Below, one piece after another: positions 28,910 to 41,720 of a stretch of 64,000 nt of DNA. Numbering within the stretch: the stretch's first letter is position 1; each line of letters starts with the position of its first letter. The notes under the pieces are model-generated. The model saw only the letters and a program-made list of their open reading frames with translations. It was not told the DNA's origin and made no database searches. Made by a program: the position numbers and the translations under genes. This DNA comes from Rhynochetos jubatus (Eukaryota > Chordata > Aves > Eurypygiformes > Rhynochetidae), in the NCBI GenBank assembly GCA_027574665.1, contig CM050654.1, positions 29,345,722 through 29,409,721 of the forward strand. Direction: 5' to 3'.

Positions 28910-29081
28910 AACATCACAAACTGGGCAAACGTTTGTGGAGTTTGTCTTGGAAATTCTGGAGTCAGAAACGGTGAACCAGAAACCGCATGGGCACTCATAT
29001 CCGTGCGACGGGATCTGGACAAATCTGGAGGCATGTGCAGGGAGATGATGGCCAGAAATATGTGGCATCCATTTTTTGGAG
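28910..29081 (+). CDS. Best candidate internal coding exon of an unidentified gene
   Basis: This 172-nt segment is flanked by an acceptor (ATTTTTGGTTCAG, ending 28909) and a donor (G|GTAATT at 29082). It is open across its whole length in frame 1, phase 0 in and phase 1 out. The predicted peptide starts NITNWANVCGVCLGNSG and ends with ARNMWHPFFG. It keeps six CpGs between 28930 and 29010 in a CpG-poor region, which is typical of coding exons. Splicing to 37774 is phase-compatible and gives a Gly-Asp-Tyr junction. Caveats: the opposite strand is also open (28886-29068) with a CPCG...CPVC cysteine pattern, so either strand, or neither, could be coding. I recognise no family. A MIR-type SINE begins about 25 bases downstream. 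Confidence 0.3.
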
Positions 29082-29104
29082 GTAATTTTTAGGAAAAAAA
29101 ACCT

Positions 29105-29316
29105 AACTGGTCACAGGGTGCTAGGTGACTACTGACAGGGACATAGGCTGGCAGGGATTTCAACTCCCTGCCTTATGACTAGCCTGACAAGTGCCTGTGA
29201 GAAAACCATCCCTCCTTCCCCATCTGTCAAAAAGAGCCAATGCTGACCTCCTTTACAAAGCACTTGGAGATCAATCGATGAGTAATGCTGCAGAAGAGGC
29301 TCGTATTCTCATTCAT
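29105..29316 (+). mobile_element. Degraded MIR/CORE-type tRNA-derived SINE
   Basis: The 3' two thirds align by eye with the amniote MIR consensus as I know it. A TTCCCCATCTGTCAAAA segment near 29216-29232 corresponds to the MIR 'TTTCC(C)CATCTGTAAAAT' block. CTGACCTCCTTTACAAAGCAC with GGAGATCAA follows (29243-29274), and then GATGAGTAATGCTG leads to a GTATTCTCATT end. The upstream GGGATTTCAACTCCCTGCC (29154-29172) may be the remnant of the tRNA-like B-box 'GGGTTCAAATCCC'. The 5' boundary is uncertain. Divergence is high, so this is an old insertion that predates the avian radiation. Confidence 0.55.
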
Positions 29317-30309
29317 AAGTGAGAACAAATCACTCAGTTTTCAGAGTTTTAAAAGATCCACTGAGAAGGGTATCAATCATCCCGGATTTAAAGCCTGGAA
29401 TCCAGGTTGTCTTTCAGTCACAGCCCTCCAATGTGGTGGAATGAATTGCAACGGATGCGCTCCATCATGTAATTCCAGTTTTTGAGAGTTTGCAGCAGCA
29501 GGGAGAGAAGGAGGGAAGCACTGAGGGGCATGCTGCTTTCATTCTGCTTTCTTTTAATGACACACAACATCTGCCATGATACCCCTCCCCAGTGCCAATC
29601 ATTCTTTATATTTAAAGTGCAGTCGGAATGTCCTGCCTGGCAAAGGGTGGCAGACACTCCAGCAAGAAGTTGGGTTGTTGTCATCATCTATGACTGCAGG
29701 ACGGTTTCTGACCGTGTCCTTGACTACCGTCCTCTCTTCTCTGAAAAAAATGCTGGAGAGTTGGCACGTACTCCCAAAAGTTTCTTGCAGGCATTATTCC
29801 CAGCCCTGCTGCCAAGCACCAGGACACCTCCGTGCTGAGCCCATCTGTGCCCTTGAGGATGCAGTTAGCTTTTCACCTCTGCTGTGGAAAAAATTATTTT
29901 CTCTTCTTTATTTTCCACAGAGATTGTTTGAATCATGTTCAGAGTTTCAAATGACACTTGCTCAAATAGACTACAGCAGTGACTGAGGTAATGGATAGGC
30001 ATTCTCCTGTGTCTGGAAATTATCTGTGATTTTATGCTCAAACCTCTACATCTTTGCAGTAACAGTACTATATTTGAAATCATATACATTGTTCAGAGTT
30101 AAAATACAGGAAAAGCAGAGCAAGGCCGTCTGATCTTGAGTCATAAAAGCACAGTTAGTGGAAATGCAAAACCTTCAGCGGACACACAGTTCTGACATTT
30201 CAAATGTGATTTGTTCTAAATCAAAAGATCCTGTTAAATAAAACTAAAAAAATGTTATGCATAATTTGAAATACTGATTTCAAATATCATTTAAGAATAC
30301 ATCACTTTA

Positions 30310-30338
30310 ATTATGTATATTTTGTAAATATACATAAT
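30310..30338. repeat. Perfect 13-bp hairpin, AT-rich
   Basis: Arms ATTATGTATATTT (30310-30322) and AAATATACATAAT (30326-30338) are exact reverse complements around a 3-base loop. The stem contains a single G/C-type position per arm, so it is weak thermodynamically. It could extrude in supercoiled DNA or simply reflect AT-rich composition. Confidence 0.65.
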
Positions 30339-33300
30339 CATTGATTACAACTTTCTTGTAGAATATGGGCTTTAAAAAACTTTAAAAGGGTGAGAGAAAA
30401 CATATAGAATTATCCTCCACTAAATGATAACTATTTAGAGTTTGCAAAATTGAAACCAAATACATGAAATAATCTTTTCTAACCGGTGTAAAATGAAACA
30501 TTTTGGCCTTATTCAAATATTAAAGAGAAAAATACCATTATTTTGTCAAGCTGACATGCTTGAATGAGTCAATTCGTTTTTTTCCAGAATAACTTACAGC
30601 TACCCAATTTATATAGTGCACTCTTCTACATTACCTTTTCCTTTTTGTTTCATTCTGCAAATCTTGTAATCGAAAAAAAATCACATTGAAACTGTACTGG
30701 ATGGGTTTTCTTTGCTTTCCATAGGAGCAGAGCCCTGTACTTGTTAATTAGCTGTAAACCAAATTAGCTCTCATTCAGGTGCAGTTAAAACTCATGTACT
30801 GTTCTTTATAGAAGGATCTTCACTGCCTCCATCAAGTAGCCTTGCAGTCTCTTTCTGGGGACAGCCAAGAGGCCCCCCATCACTCGGTATAGTTGTGTTC
30901 TGCCACCCCTCCTTTGTTCAGAGCTTGTGCAGCAGTAGAGGCAGAGCACTGAGCAGATTCAGGAATCTCCAGCTGAAGTAGCAGCCCTTTAGAAATCTTG
31001 CCAGATGACCATGAATGCCAACAGTCCTGTGGTGACTGATTTATCTTGCTCTCAGAATAATTGCTACCACCTTTGCCCTAGCTAAGGGGAAAGAGAGGTG
31101 ATGAAAAGGAAGAGATTTGCTTTTTTTTCTGTTTGTTTGATTTCCTCAGCAAATAGCAAATTCACCAAGGACATTTATGTTGAATAAAAAGATGTGACCA
31201 CTTGAGTCGATTTCACTGGATGTAGGACAACAGGATTGGCTTTGAGGAAGATCCAGGTGATTAGTGGTGACATTTTCAAAATTAAATATATCAACTTTTC
31301 ATTCTAAAGCAACCAGCTTTGTTTTGATATCTAAGTCTGCTTTTATAAGGTTAACTCTTCTGAAATGGATGCTTGACATCCTTTCTTGGGTTTTTTTACA
31401 TTTTCTACTTAGCAGCTGCTCCAAAATTAAAAAAAAAAAAAAAGTATTTTACTTTCTCTGAAATGAATTACAAAATTTGTTATAAGGTTAAATGACATCT
31501 TTTGGATCACTTTCAATGAAAGAGAATTCTTTTCTTTTAACATCTCTTTGGATATTGCTGTACTTTCCCCCAACCCCTTTGCAGTGGAGATCAGCTAGAC
31601 CCAGGACCACAAGTCCTTCAATATTACTGGTGGTTCTTTGGTGCAAGAAAACAAAATCATATCCAGCATTAATACTGCCCTTCTGTTGAAGATCTGATGC
31701 AAGTCACTAAAAACAGCCCAGATACTCCAGAGCAATAGAGTACATACACCCTTATGCGGTTTGTGAAAGATGTTTGTTTCTTTTCTTCCAAAAGGATAAC
31801 ACTTAAAATGCTGTGGTTCGTTTATTCTAATGTCCTTTAGGCAGCATCAGTTCCTTACAGACAATTTAAAATTCTTACACACTCCAGAAATACCATAGGC
31901 AGTAACAAGTTAGATAAGTCATTCTTAAAGCTATTAGTTGATAATGATGATAGCTTCAGTTCATCTGAAAAATTATTGCTCATAAAATTACTGTATCATA
32001 AGGAAACTGCACCTTTTACTGATTTGTTTATCCTTGCAACACTTTCAGCTTGGATAACACTTTTTTTTATTAATATTGCTATTATTTATTTCTCCCATCA
32101 GTTCCATAAGATATCTCATAAAATATACCTTATACTTGCCAGCATTAAGAGAATTACTAACTTACAATACAGATGATGTTGGATCTCTCTCGTATTGTTA
32201 CAGGGAGAGAGAGGAAGCAAAAAGAAACCCTCAAAGACCAATTTGGATGCATTTGGATATTTTTCATAGCCCAAGTGATGAACGAAATTAAAAAACCCCA
32301 ATCATCATCACACAACAGAACTACTTTAGACTGTATCTCTTGGGGAGGGGATGGAAAAGTCTCAGAGTAATTTGCATATTTTGTAAAGGGAAAAAACGCA
32401 ACTACATATTCCATCAAACCAATCTTCAGAACTTCAGTGATTGCACTCCTGGGGAACACCTGCAGTGCTGACACGTCATAGGTCCCAGTATGTCTGTAGG
32501 TACTCACATACTACTTACATATTAACCTCTGCTTGAAAATCTCACCTGAGTCCCTTCAAATAGACTGTTCCAGAAATTAGCAGGCAGTGGACTGTGTGAT
32601 GGTGCCCTTACTAAGAAATCCTGCCTCTTGCTTTTATATGTTAGACTGAACAAAGCACTGGTGCTGATGTTGCTGCAGCTTCTGTGCAGTAGAAGCCAAT
32701 TCCTGAACATCTGGACACAGTGAGGAGGATGGACTCTGCTCTGCATGGCTAACCTTCCTCTGACATTTGCTGGTCCCCATGGCAGGAGACAGGCTCCCCT
32801 TCCTTCCATCACCCTCCAGCTGTGGTGAGTAGGTGAAACCCTCAGCACTTGCATATTTCTTGGGTCAGGTGACCAACCACTTTTCTCTCTGCAGGGCCAG
32901 GGTTTGGCCGCCTATGTTCTCTCTTGTCAGTGGAAGGAACAACAGCAGTGATGATCACCAACATTTAGTAGGTGGAAGAAAATATTAGAATTAAGTGATT
33001 TTTAAAAAAGCAAAGAGCCTAGGTGTACATTACAAATCCTCTAATTTTACACTTCCCACCAGCTAAGTGCAGAAAGATTTTCGTGTTCGATTACAGGTGT
33101 ACAGTAGACTTTTTTCTGATGGTGGGGAAAAAAAAATCCTAGGTAAACTCCCAGGGATCACCTTCTTAGTCTGTTTGAGAACCAGCTCTACTTGTCCAGT
33201 GCTCTTCAGAACCTGTGTGTGACAACTTGTGCAACCCAACCAAGAGGCAATGGCTCTTTGCCCCTCTCAGGCCAGGGTAACATCTCTTTGGCAGTTCAGC

Positions 33301-36300
33301 ACTGTCCCAAGCATACGGGCTTTAGGCATATTCACAAGATCCTGCCACTTAGTGGTGTACCCCAGGTCAGCTGAGCCATGGCAGACGATCAAATGAGTGC
33401 TCTTAAGATCTGTTATTGATTTTCAAGCTAACTCGTTTTACCTTAGATTTGTGACAGGCTTAAGCATGCACATCCACTCCGTTATGGACAGTTACTACAT
33501 CTGAGCCATCATCCTATGTATGCCTATATCCATTCAGCCTTAAAGGCTTGTCATCACTCATTTAGCGGCTGTGTCTGCACGTGGGAGACTGGGCTGTAAT
33601 GGTCTACTTTTCCCTTGCTATAGTTCAGCTCAGAAACGTAAGACATAAACCACATTTTGGGACATGGATCAATACGCATTACTGTATGGCCCATCTCCGT
33701 CCCTGATGAGGTAAAAGGCTCAGCACGGCCAGGCAGCTGTAAATTCACCAACATTGCATCTGGCGATAACAAGAGCACCACAGTGAGGAGTAGAGGGCAG
33801 GACAGCTGCTGTGATTCTCTATCACTTTTCTGACAGCTATCACAGAGAAAATATCTTGCCCCAGCTCTAGGGACTCTCCTTCTAAATGCCAGCCTAAAAC
33901 ACTGCTTGCAATGTGCTCAGAGACTGTCATAAGAGCAGCACTGAAATGGGCAGATTCTTGCAAGTTGTGCCAGTAAGCTGTGGGGACTTGTTTTGCTTTG
34001 CACTGTTTGTCTTTTCTATTGCTCTCCAGACTTCTTCTGTCCTAGGTTTTTCAGGGCTGAGCCTGTTTTACTGGCCAGAAACTAGTACAGCCTTGCTGTG
34101 ACTCGGTGCAAGAGGTGTTCAAATAAATACCATCACATGATAACAAACAGTTTCAATTAAATAAAAGCAAGTACTGTGTGTCTGCAGAAGTGGAGTTTCA
34201 GAAGCTTCCAAGGACAGGATGCTATTAAAATTCTTTTGTTCCTGTTTCTAAAGCAGCTGTGCTTTGCAAACAAACCAGGAACCCTTCAGGTTTTCAAATA
34301 CACAGAAATTAAAGTATCTGTCACACCTGTCATCTTTAATCTACAACATTAATTTGGTTTTATGGAAATGCCACTTTTTAGTGCTGAGGAAACTGTTTAC
34401 TGGGGACTGCACTAACCCAGGGAGCTATCTAGAGCCAGCTAGATTTTCCACAGATAGTGGCTAGCAGGAGTGAGCATAAGTAAATTATGAAAAGAAATCT
34501 AAAATTGCTGAGTCCTCAGTGACTCCTTTCAGATCTCACAGTTTAAAGGAAAATCGTACTGTTTCAATATCTGGCAATCAACAAGATTATATGGTAAGAG
34601 TTGTTTTGCATAAACTGTGAAAAATGTTTGGAAATAATCTCCTTTGCTTCCACCTGACGCTTGTGCTGCATATTCAACATACTTGACAGCTTTAGCTAAT
34701 TTATTAGCGAACAGAAAGTCTGTTAAAGGGGGGGAAACTGAGGCAGATAAGGTTGACATGATCTGCTGAAGGGCATGAAGGAAACTGTAAGGGAACACAA
34801 GGCAGTTTCTAGGGACTCAGAGTCCCTTTAATTCCTGTCTCTGCTGCACGCTTCTGCTGTGAATGCCGGCAGTAAGCCAGCGATGCAAATTCAGCAGCTT
34901 TATAGGTTGGCAGGAAGGCCTTGACTTCCCTCTTCTCTGCTGTTCTCCACACCCTTATCATAGTACCACTTGCCAAATAAGATTTGCTCTTTCTTTCTCT
35001 GAAGTTTAGTTGCCATTTCTTTCTCTTATTCTTTCAAGATCTGGTCCAATCCTCCTCATTATGATCCCTGCTTCTCGCTCCCAGTCCTCAAAGCAAATTG
35101 GGTCTCTCAAGGCTACTTAACCTATTTAAAATGACAAGGAAGTTTCAGCACTAAAATTCAACCTAAGCTTTCTGTGCAGCCAGTGTGGGGAAAGCCAGGA
35201 CTGCAAATCTCTTTCACCGAGCTGCTTTGAGAATTCAAAGGGGGGGGAGCGTGAAAGCAGCAGCCCAGACTAGAACTGTAGAGGGAAATCAATTTAAATG
35301 TAGACCACAAAGAGGTTGGATAACACAGACCTCATCAGCTCAGTACCACTTATGCAACAGCTGCACTCAAGTCTCAAAAAGTCATTCTTCTAGAGCTTTA
35401 ACACAAAAGATAACTCCATCAAATATTCCACTGAACATGACAATAGCAGTCAGCTCATTCAAGCACAGCCCTTCCACACTGTCATATAAACCCTTTATGC
35501 TGAATTGCTGCAACTACCTCACTGCCTCGACACTGCATAAATAGAGTCCCTTCATACTCATGTCTGGTTTCACAAAGTCGCTTCAAACCCCCAGTAAAAT
35601 TGAAGGTTTCATTATGAACACTACTGGGAGTGGGAAGAGAAAGGTCTGGTAATAAGTTAACTTGTGAGTGAGTTTGGTGACAACTTTGAGGGGTTTTAAT
35701 TCAAACTCCTAGTGCTTTTATTTGATAAAGTGAAACCCTTGATGTTGGGAATTATCAAGGTAATAATGTCACTATGTCCTTTCTAGAGAACATATAATTT
35801 TGGTGTTTGTAGGCTGATTAACCAAGTGCAGAACCGCAGCAGATACAAATAGGCCTACTTGATGCCTTCCATCTGAAAAAACCCAAGCTATTTCCCCTGC
35901 ATTTTTTTTTAATACACCTGGATGCATTTCATTTAGAATTTTAAATGTCATGTGACCACAGCCATATCCCACTCAGTATCCCTACATCTAAAAAATGTGT
36001 TTATTGCTCATCTTGTCTCCTGTTTATGGGTTTCCTGCCTGTTCTTAAAATTCACAGGCCGCTTCCAAGCTCACAATTCACTCTATTTCACTCTAGTTCT
36101 TGTAGAGAATTACATGCCCCAAAAGCTACATCGCTGCACCTAAAGCACTGCTCTGCCTGTGTGGAGCTGGAGGGACTAACCCTTAGGCAGGACACAGAGC
36201 ACCAGACTCACAGCTCAAGTGGACTGTGATGAAGAAGGGTTGGACCTGCACCCCACTGCTCACAAACCCTCTGTCACTTGTCAATTCATGCACACAATGA

Positions 36301-37207
36301 TAACACATAGGCCTTGACAGAAGCTGTGGAAAATGTCAGTCAGGACACTGGAAGTACCTCCAGGCATTGTGACTGAAGCAGTGGGGATAGATCTTTCCCA
36401 GTTCGATGCACACAGTAGCTGGTTGGACCCACCTGTGACACCTGTGAAACAGTATGAGCTGTTGCAGGAGTTTGGTAGCTATTACATCACCCTTTCTATT
36501 CCCTGAATAACTGGAGTCCTGTCTCCTAAACCATCCCATTGTGCCAAGTGCAGATAGTATTACAGGCTTATGTCAGTCTGGACAACATCTCAACACTGGT
36601 TATTAAAAAATGCATGAAAACTGAACCCTGAAATAAATCTAAACTAGGAAAAAAAAATCACATGTTGCCATCTAAGAGTTGTACTTTGTCTCCCTAACTC
36701 TGCAGAGTTAATTACCTTCCCATTGCTTCTCAACTCTTCCCTGCCCTTGTTAAACCATTATTTTACTCTTAATTCATCTTCCTTCCCTTACATCCTGAAT
36801 AGGTCTCATCACTTCTCTCTGAGTCTTTGTGGTTTCATGCTTTGTGTCTCTTGCTCAGAGCACTATGGAACTTACCTCAGGCGGTGGTGGTTGAGACCAC
36901 CCTTTACTGCTCTTCTCAGTCTGTCTCTCAGGCCTCTCATTTGGAAAAATGTTTTTTTCTCTCCTCCCCCAACAACTGTTCTTTCCTCCAGTAAGTATAT
37001 TATTGCAATTATATGTAATAATAATAAACTATGTTAGTGTGTGCAGACATCCGAGCCTGCATCTCCCCAGCATAGCTGAGAGGGTGAGAAGATACTCGGA
37101 CAGGAGATTGGATCTGCTGCAGGTGGGCAGAGCAAGGTAGAGCCTACACAGAGTGGCTTTATGTCCTTGCAAACAACAGGATCCAGCTTTGCTGGTTTGT
37201 AGCTGTG

Positions 37208-37307
37208 ATATATAAAAACATATATCATATACCTTTATATATTACATGTATGATATATATGTTTATACATGTTTATATATATATTTATATATAAAAATTA
37301 TATATCA
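37208..37307. repeat. AT-rich (TA)n-type microsatellite
   Basis: About 100 bases of interrupted TATATA, TTTATA and CATATA units, almost free of G and C. It is partly self-complementary and could act as an unwinding or matrix-attachment type element, but only the composition is directly visible. Confidence 0.75.
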
Positions 37308-37773
37308 AAATAGTACACTCTAAATTCAGGAAAACGCTTACCTAGTTTCCATGTTAATCAATAGGATAATTATGTTAATTACAAGTTTCCAGAAGTCCTG
37401 TGATGTTTTTGCCCGTAGGTGACTTACACCACCTCACTGCGATTTCCTTCTCCAACTTTCTGTGTTGTAGTACATGACATTTAGAACAGCACGGTGAAAT
37501 ACATGAAGCTGGTTTTCAGACACTTTAGGTTTGAACTCCAAGCCTTGTATTAATTTCACTCTTCGTGATTAAGTAAATACCTCTTTATGGGAGGAAAAAT
37601 TAACTAAAGCAAAGATATAATTGTTTTTCTTCATGCGGTTATTCTGTTAAAATACTCAGTTTCTGCTCATTTAAACTTGAAAGGAAATACATTCCAGGCA
37701 GAGTTCTGACTGAGCTGAAAATATTATAAATTAGGCTGTTATAATGGGTCTAATTGTGTGGTTTAATTATTAG

Positions 37774-37846
37774 ATTATACAGAGGAATACAAAGTGGGCA
37801 TTTTGTTAGATGAAGATGGTGTCATCCGTCTGCCCAAGGTCTTTGG
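37774..37846 (+). CDS. Candidate internal coding exon, phase-linked to 28910-29081
   Basis: This 73-nt segment follows an acceptor (GTTTAATTATTAG, ending 37773) and precedes a good donor (GTAAGAA from 37847). Only one frame is open. It reads YTEEYKVGILLDEDGV then IRLPKVFG, phase 1 in and phase 2 out. The codons (GTG GGC, GTC ATC CGT CTG CCC AAG) are much more coding-like than the surrounding AT-rich DNA. Joined to the exit of 28910-29081 it gives an in-frame G-D-Y junction. Without the donor, the frame would end at a TAA inside the donor itself (GGG TAA). No family was recognised. A 73-nt open frame alone is weak evidence; phase fit and codon choice raise it. Confidence 0.3.
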
Positions 37847-40800
37847 GTAAGAACTGTAAGCTTTAAAAATACTTCTGTTTTTCTTGTATATATAATTTTT
37901 CAAGGCTGAACAACTACTAAAACCACTAATTATATACATTAATAATAATAACTACCCAAACATTACTTGTACGTATGAATAATAAAACACCCAAACAAGC
38001 CATCAGGTTACCAATAAGGATAGCAGACATCCTACTTACAAGGCACAAGATCCAAATATCCAGCAAATCATTTTACCCTTTGCTGTACATCTCATTCCTT
38101 CCCCATGTTAACAGATGAGCTGCTGTGGGACTGCGTGTGTTCGAATGCTACTAACAAGCATACGTGAATTAAAGCTGCCTCTGGATCAGACACAGTGGCT
38201 GTGCTAGTACTTCTCTTCCTACAGGCACCCATCTGATTAAACCAGCCCACCAGTGTGTTCAGAAACTAATGGAGAGTCATAAATATCCCTTAAACATGCA
38301 AAATGATAACTGAGGGTATTCTGGAGTGATGCAAATCTATCTCCATTTATCATACAAGCAAATTTTCTTATTTTTATATAGCTCAGTTGCTTAGTGAATA
38401 AACAACTCTTCTACCTTTGAGATTCATTTTTTCTTTAATGGCATCCTGTTGCCTAGAGATTTTTAGCCATTCAGCTTTGCTGTCCTAGAGAATATATTTT
38501 TATCCTTGTGTTTCTTCATGGGTTTAGCCATTTAAAACTTGAAAGAATTTGAGGATAGCCCAACTGTAGCCATTTTAAATCCTGTTACCGCTCTCCAATT
38601 TTAACCATTCTGAACTCCAACAGTAGAGTTTTCTTTCCCATGTTTTATGGTACTGCTGTATTCCCACAGACCTCATATTATGAGAGACTGAGAAGCTCCA
38701 GAAAAGCTCAAAATATTGCCTTTAATAATACCTTTCTTTCTAATGAATAAAAGTCTAAACTAACTTGATATATGTGATACTTTTTATGAAATATGAATTT
38801 GTGCATACATTAATGTCAATATTTTTCTTCTTGAAAAGAGACTAGTCTTCTGCTGACTCTGAGTGAAGTTTCATTCAAGCAGCACAAATAAGGTCAAAGA
38901 CAATCTCTTCTTAATTAAAGGGAGCACGTAATATGGATTTAATAAAATTTTAACATTATTTAATGACAACTGGATATTATGTTCGGAGCAGAAAAACTGA
39001 CATTTTACTGTAATCAATATGTATTTTATTAAAATCAATGTGCTCCATGAACTATTTTACAGAGCCTTAATAACATCTTATCTCCCACACTACAGAAATG
39101 GAGAGTTTGTCATCTGATTGGAAGGTTGTTTGACAGAAGAATTGCTACGTGTATAATTCACAAGTTTTGATTTTTCTTAGAGGCCAATGAATGTGTTTCG
39201 TATCATTAAAAGTGGTAAGTGTTTAACCCCAGCTAATTTCAAGTAGCCAAGAGGAGTGGGAACCTGGAGAGAACAAAAGTAATAGTATGGCCAGTATTTT
39301 CCTGTCAGCTTTAAATTCAGCCCTGCCCCAACCTGTGCCTAGCAGCAGAGAGGTTTCCATCCAGGACAGCCCTCGGTCCCTGTGTAATCTCACACCTACA
39401 TACTGCCCCAAAATTTGTCTGTGTCAAAGAGCTGCACCAGTGGCTGACATCTTCTTGGTGTCATTGTGTGCTCCAAGACCTGAGGGATGTCCCAGTTCTA
39501 CCACTGTTCTCTGGATGGCCAAGGCTTCAGCAGTTCCAAGGTAGGAAGATGGATGTGCTTGCACTTCTACCAGCTTTATGCTGTAAAACACGCTGATAGC
39601 TGCATGCTTCACTCCCTTCCCAGTTCTGGAAACACTCAGAGGTACTTCACCACCTGCTACAGCTGCTAACAGACTGTGCGCTAGCTCAAACGAAGGAGAC
39701 CTGTCCTTTGCACCTGCAGGGTTAGTTTTCCTCTTTTTAACAATATGAGGAGATAAGGTCATCACACCTGCAACTGTTACAGGTCTTTCTTCTTGCCGAT
39801 CACAGTCTAGACCAGACTAGCATCAATGCTTTCTTTAGTGCTCCCCTAAATTTCCCCAGTGCTTCGATAAAAGGGGATGTGATTCTGCTTTGCTTCTTTA
39901 TTGCTTTCTTTAACCTATCTCATAATTATTTTAAGGAATATTTCTTATTCTAAAAGCTAATGGAGAAATGACCCAAATATGCTTTTGTAATTGATTTTCT
40001 TTCTTTCTTTATTTTTGTGCAGCTATATTCAGAGAATAAAAAGAGTGAAAGCTGATGGTTTTGTTAACCAGTGCTTTAACTGGCTCCTTTCAACCTTCTC
40101 GTTCAGTTCTCTTGATGCTGTGCACAGCACCGAGGGAGAAGCGGAGTGTTGCAACCTTGAGAGATCCCTTAATGAATTATTTTACATCGCTCATACAGTG
40201 GCACCCAGCTCTCCTACTTGGTCATGCAGAGCAAAACACTTTCCTCCATTGTTTCTATTGTGTTTCACTACAGTAGTGGCAGGGTTGCTGACATCACAGT
40301 GGCCATCACCCACTGTTGCTTGCCTACCATATCTTCAGTGAAGCTATCAAAGAGAAAAGGAGAAAGGGTTGGTACGCTGCTGTGGAAAACTGTCCAGATC
40401 ACCTAGTTTGGGGATTGTTGTGGGCAAAGTTTGAGTGAACGATTTTAGTGTGTTTTGTTCAGAAGGGCAAAACACAATATATGAATCCCTGGCAACGCTC
40501 TCATTCTCCTCCTTTCAAGTGGGTTTTGTTTGATCGTTTGGGTGTGCACGAAGGGGAGGGTGGGTGAAAACCTGCTTCTTCCAGTAGAGTTCTGCAGAAA
40601 AAGCCTTTTTTACAGCTCTAACTGAACCTATGGACACAACACCACTTGGTTTACAGGTTGCACTCCTAGTTTTAACAGTTTATATTCATCAGCTCATGAT
40701 GCACCTTGAAGGCTTACTTCTAATTACCTGACACAGAAATAAGCACTGTTTGTCTGTGCCTGCCATGATCACAAACCCGTTGAGAATTGATTTGAGTCTT

Positions 40801-41695
40801 CCTACCTCCACCAAGGAGAATTTAATAGTCCGGAGTTTTTTTAGGGCTGTACAAAATACTGGGGTAAAAAATCTCAATACAAATTAAGGAACAGCAGAAA
40901 GGTATTTCCATTATCAAATAGTGTATATAACAAAAAATCAAGATAAACTAACATCAGCAGTAAATAAGAGCTAAAACTGTGTCCTAGCTTGCCTTTCAAA
41001 AAAAAAAAAAAAAAGCCTCATTTACCCATAAAATTTCACACTTTAACAAGGACAGGAAAAAACAGGATTGGACCTGGGACCTAAGCTTAACCTCCATTTA
41101 AGATTAAAAACCATCCACTTAAAAACATTGTAGTGTATGGCTCTTCTGTATTTACAGTATTCACCTCTACATATGTTGTGTAAAGAACATATTTACTCTG
41201 TAGAATAAACACTTTCTGATTCTGGTCTAGCTTTTAACTGAAATTCTATTATACATTTCTTCATTTCTAAGCAAGTATTTTTCATTCACTATAAAGCAAA
41301 GTGAAGGAAAACAAATTTAGGCACAATAAGAACAGAACACTGAAAAAAACAATATAATCAGTACAAATTTGTTTTCCAGAAGGAATCCCAGAAGATGTAG
41401 CCCAAAAGACTATTATACAAGGGTTAGAAAATGAGTAACATGGGAAAGCCTTTAACCTAATTATGGTTTTCTTATTATTTTATTGGCACTATCAAATTTT
41501 CATGGCTGAGCCAGCACAAATGCTGTAGCCTTGCCTGCTGTCATTACTCAGTGTTATCTTTTATTTATAACAAATTATAAATGTGTGTGTGGCAGTCTGC
41601 AAACAAACAAGAGATGCAGCCTGTGCTTCTTGGCTAAATTTTACCCATGCTATACTTTATACATAGCTTGGATGGCATTTTCTTCAAGGTTCTCC

Positions 41696-41720
41696 CACTG
41701 CTGAGGTCTCCTCAGCAGTG
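41696..41720. repeat. Perfect 11-bp GC-rich hairpin
   Basis: Arms CACTGCTGAGG (41696-41706) and CCTCAGCAGTG (41710-41720) are exact reverse complements around the loop TCT. Seven of eleven pairs are G:C, so as RNA this would be a stable stem. No T-run follows, so it is not a terminator-like element, and the stem is too short for a typical microRNA precursor. Confidence 0.7.

Larger units (their letters stand above)
29317..37773. other. Non-coding DNA with mixed composition
   Basis: No gene is recognised. Open frames at 29576-29986 (136 codons), 29482-29838 and 32522-32854 (minus) overlap one another in different frames and show no domain. The 32.5-33.4 kb and 29.5-29.85 kb parts are moderately GC-richer without a recognisable repeat. 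A 15-base A run lies at 31429-31443 with no attached retroposon body. Confidence 0.65.

Noticed and set aside
29576..29986. Longest open frame (136 codons, plus)
   Set aside because: Overlaps another frame of 118 codons, has no motif, and its length is expected by chance in 64 kb.
31429..31443. Poly(A) run as a processed-pseudogene tail (also 40998-41014 and 47290-47303)
   Set aside because: No gene-like body or target-site duplication next to any of them.
31944..31972. TGATGA...CTGA arrangement resembling a box C/D snoRNA
   Set aside because: Boxes are far too close together and no terminal stem is present.
39287..39765. Open frames on both strands, considered as a processed pseudogene
   Set aside because: Neither translation is recognisable and there is no poly(A) tail or flanking duplication.
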